DNA of 24,382 nt from contig JBGPKH010000051.1 in NCBI GenBank assembly GCA_041485845.1, forward strand, positions 1 through 24,382. The letters are read 5' to 3'. How positions within the stretch are numbered: position 1 is the stretch's first letter; each line of letters starts with the position of its first letter. Both the position numbers and the translations under genes were made by a program. The notes below the pieces were generated by a model. It worked only from the letters and a program-made list of their open reading frames with translations. It was not told where the DNA came from and did not search any database. This DNA comes from OMOG01 sp041485845 (GTDB lineage Bacteria > Acidobacteriota > Terriglobia > Bryobacterales > Bryobacteraceae). Positions 22,931 through 24,382 of the stretch are shown in pieces.

Positions 22931-24382
22931 ATGCTCGCCAACTCTCCGCTACAGCCGGCGCTGGACCAGGCAGCGGATGTGGCGGCGCGGTACGAGATTT
23001 CGGCTCTTTCCGGCTTGCTCGCAAGCGCACGGGCTTCGGTAGGACAGGACGAGATCAGCATCGCCGTGCTGGGACGATTCAAGGCCGGCAAGAGTAGTTT
23101 CCTGAACCATTTCATTGGGCGCAGTATTCTTCCAGTAGGTGTCGTGCCGGTTACGGCCGTGGTCACGGAAATCCGCTACGGCGCCTGCGAAGAGGCACGG
23201 GTTCATCACCGGGATGGCCACGACCCCGAGGTTCCGCTCGACCAGATCGGCGGCTACATCTCCGAGAAGGAAAATCCGGAGAACACCAAGCACGTCGACC
23301 TGATTACCGTGGAACTGCCGGAATTGCGGCGATTTCGCGGTCTGAAGTTCGTCGATACGCCCGGTCTGGAGAGCGCACTTTCTCACAACACGCAAACATC
23401 GTTGGACTGGCTGCCGAATGTGGGACTAGCGTTGGTGGCAGTTAGCGTCGACCCGCCCCTTTCCCAGCGTGACATCGACCTGCTGAACAGCCTTTACCAG
23501 TACACGCCGAAAGTCGGCGTACTGCTCACCAAAGTCGACCTCCTGAGTGAACATGAGCTTGAGGAAGTCGTCGAGTTCGTACGCGCCCAGCTTGCCAAAA
23601 ACTTTCCCGGAATGCCTCAGGTCTTCCCTTATTCCACGAAGCCCGGCTTTGAGCGATTCCGTCAAACGCTGGAATCCGAGCTTGTTACGGGAACATTGGA
23701 GCGCTTCGCCGAAGAGCGCGAATCCATCCTCTACCGAAAAATGGATACCCTCCTGCGGGAATGCGGGGACTACCTGGCCCTGAGTCTCAAGTCGGCTGAA
23801 CTGGTTCAGTCGGAGCGCCAGGCTCTGAAGCAGCAGGTCGTCGGCGAGAAGGAAATCGTCGACGAACTGAAGTCGGCAGTCCGGCTGGTAGTGCAGAATG
23901 CTGCGGCTGGAATGCGGTCCATGGTTGGCAATCGGCTCGAGACGCACCAGAACGATCTGGAGCGCGTGCTGCTCGAAGCCTTCGAAAGCGAATTTCCGAG
24001 ATGGACCAAGAGCCTTGCCACGATGCTTTCCTCGTTCGAAGACTGGCTCGCGAGTGCCTTGCGCGACGAGCTTACCGTGCTTTCGATCCGGGAACGCTGT
24101 TCGTTCCTGGCGCCCCTGCACAAAGTACAGAAGCAGGCATTCCGCGCGCTTAAACAATTTCGCGATCGCTTGTCGGATCGCACCGTGCGGGCGTTCGGCG
24201 TGCCGCTGCGTACCACAGAAACCGAAATCAATGTCGTGGAGCCCACTACACCCGATATCAGAGTCGGACGAGTGTTCGACCGGAACTGGGAACTGCTGTC
24301 GCCCGTTCTGCCGGTATGGATGATCAAGGCGGCCGTTCACCGCCATTTTGCGCGCACCATCTCCTATTTGCTTTGTCAGAAC
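22931..24382 (+). CDS. Second dynamin-like GTPase (3' end beyond window)
   Basis: Open from the ATG at 22931 to the window end (484 codons visible, no stop). An in-frame ATG at 22850 with a weak GAAGAG would add 27 residues; 22931 is preferred because the sequence before it looks unlike the family. G1 GRFKAGKS (48-55), switch I in VVPVTAVVTE, G3 DTPG (142-145) and G4 TKVD (200-203) are intact. Only about 45 residues precede the P-loop, so unlike its neighbour it has no long N-terminal domain. After the G domain come long helical stretches as in dynamin stalks. The hydrophobic stretch near 24295-24330 (LLSPVLPVWMIKAAV) could be the start of a membrane-contacting paddle. It probably works with the divergent GTPase. 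Confidence 0.88.
   Translation, partial: MLANSPLQPALDQAADVAARYEISALSGLLASARASVGQDEISIAVLGRFKAGKSSFLNHFIGRSILPVGVVPVTAVVTEIRYGACEEARVHHRDGHDPEVPLDQIGGYISEKENPENTKHVDLITVELPELRRFRGLKFVDTPGLESALSHNTQTSLDWLPNVGLALVAVSVDPPLSQRDIDLLNSLYQYTPKVGVLLTKVDLLSEHELEEVVEFVRAQLAKNFPGMPQVFPYSTKPGFERFRQTLESELVTGTLERFAEERESILYRKMDTLLRECGDYLALSLKSAELVQSERQALKQQVVGEKEIVDELKSAVRLVVQNAAAGMRSMVGNRLETHQNDLERVLLEAFESEFPRWTKSLATMLSSFEDWLASALRDELTVLSIRERCSFLAPLHKVQKQAFRALKQFRDRLSDRTVRAFGVPLRTTETEINVVEPTTPDIRVGRVFDRNWELLSPVLPVWMIKAAVHRHFARTISYLLCQN

Overview
The window is GC-rich bacterial chromosome. The gene content suggests an Acidobacteriota member of the Bryobacter/Solibacter type: a DmsE-like multihaem cytochrome beside an MtrB/PioB-like barrel, a tandem M16 peptidase with a signal peptide, several TTG starts, and structured intergenic repeats. 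This placement is an inference from gene content; no rRNA or tRNA marker is present.

Layout: (1) 1-2826, a porin-cytochrome pair for electron transfer across the outer membrane, with the cytochrome cut by the window edge. (2) 2827-3840, a 1-kb stretch without a clear gene but full of inverted repeats. It includes a 13-bp stem, two small basic ORFs with strong ribosome binding sites, and two copies of one palindrome ahead of the next gene. (3) 3841-9156, plus strand: M16 metallopeptidase, ROK sugar kinase, hybrid histidine kinase. (4) 9264-13075, minus strand: a run reading HU, site-2 protease, GT2, GT4, prepilin peptidase. A good sigma70-type promoter stands ahead of HU and a REP-like element lies inside the run. 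(5) 13155-16336, plus strand: flavin reductase, an unknown Cys-motif protein, a BtpA-like TIM barrel and an AONS/KBL-type PLP enzyme, closely spaced. (6) 16342-17915, a scar region. An SMC-like AAA ATPase gene breaks off after its signature motif and runs out of frame into what looks like the last 29 codons of a tyrosine recombinase. Nested hairpins, short direct repeats and a structured leader follow. (7) 17916-20309, plus strand: CPA2-type cation/proton antiporter, UspA protein and a small AAA ATPase. (8) 20522-24382, two different dynamin-like GTPases transcribed divergently from a shared 318-bp region with promoter-like elements on both strands; the plus-strand one runs off the window.

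The most interesting parts are the divergent dynamin-like pair, which could form a hetero-oligomeric membrane-remodelling or defence module, the broken ATPase/recombinase junction with its hairpin array, and the structured region with twin palindromes upstream of the M16 peptidase. No CRISPR array, rRNA, tRNA or intact transposase was found.
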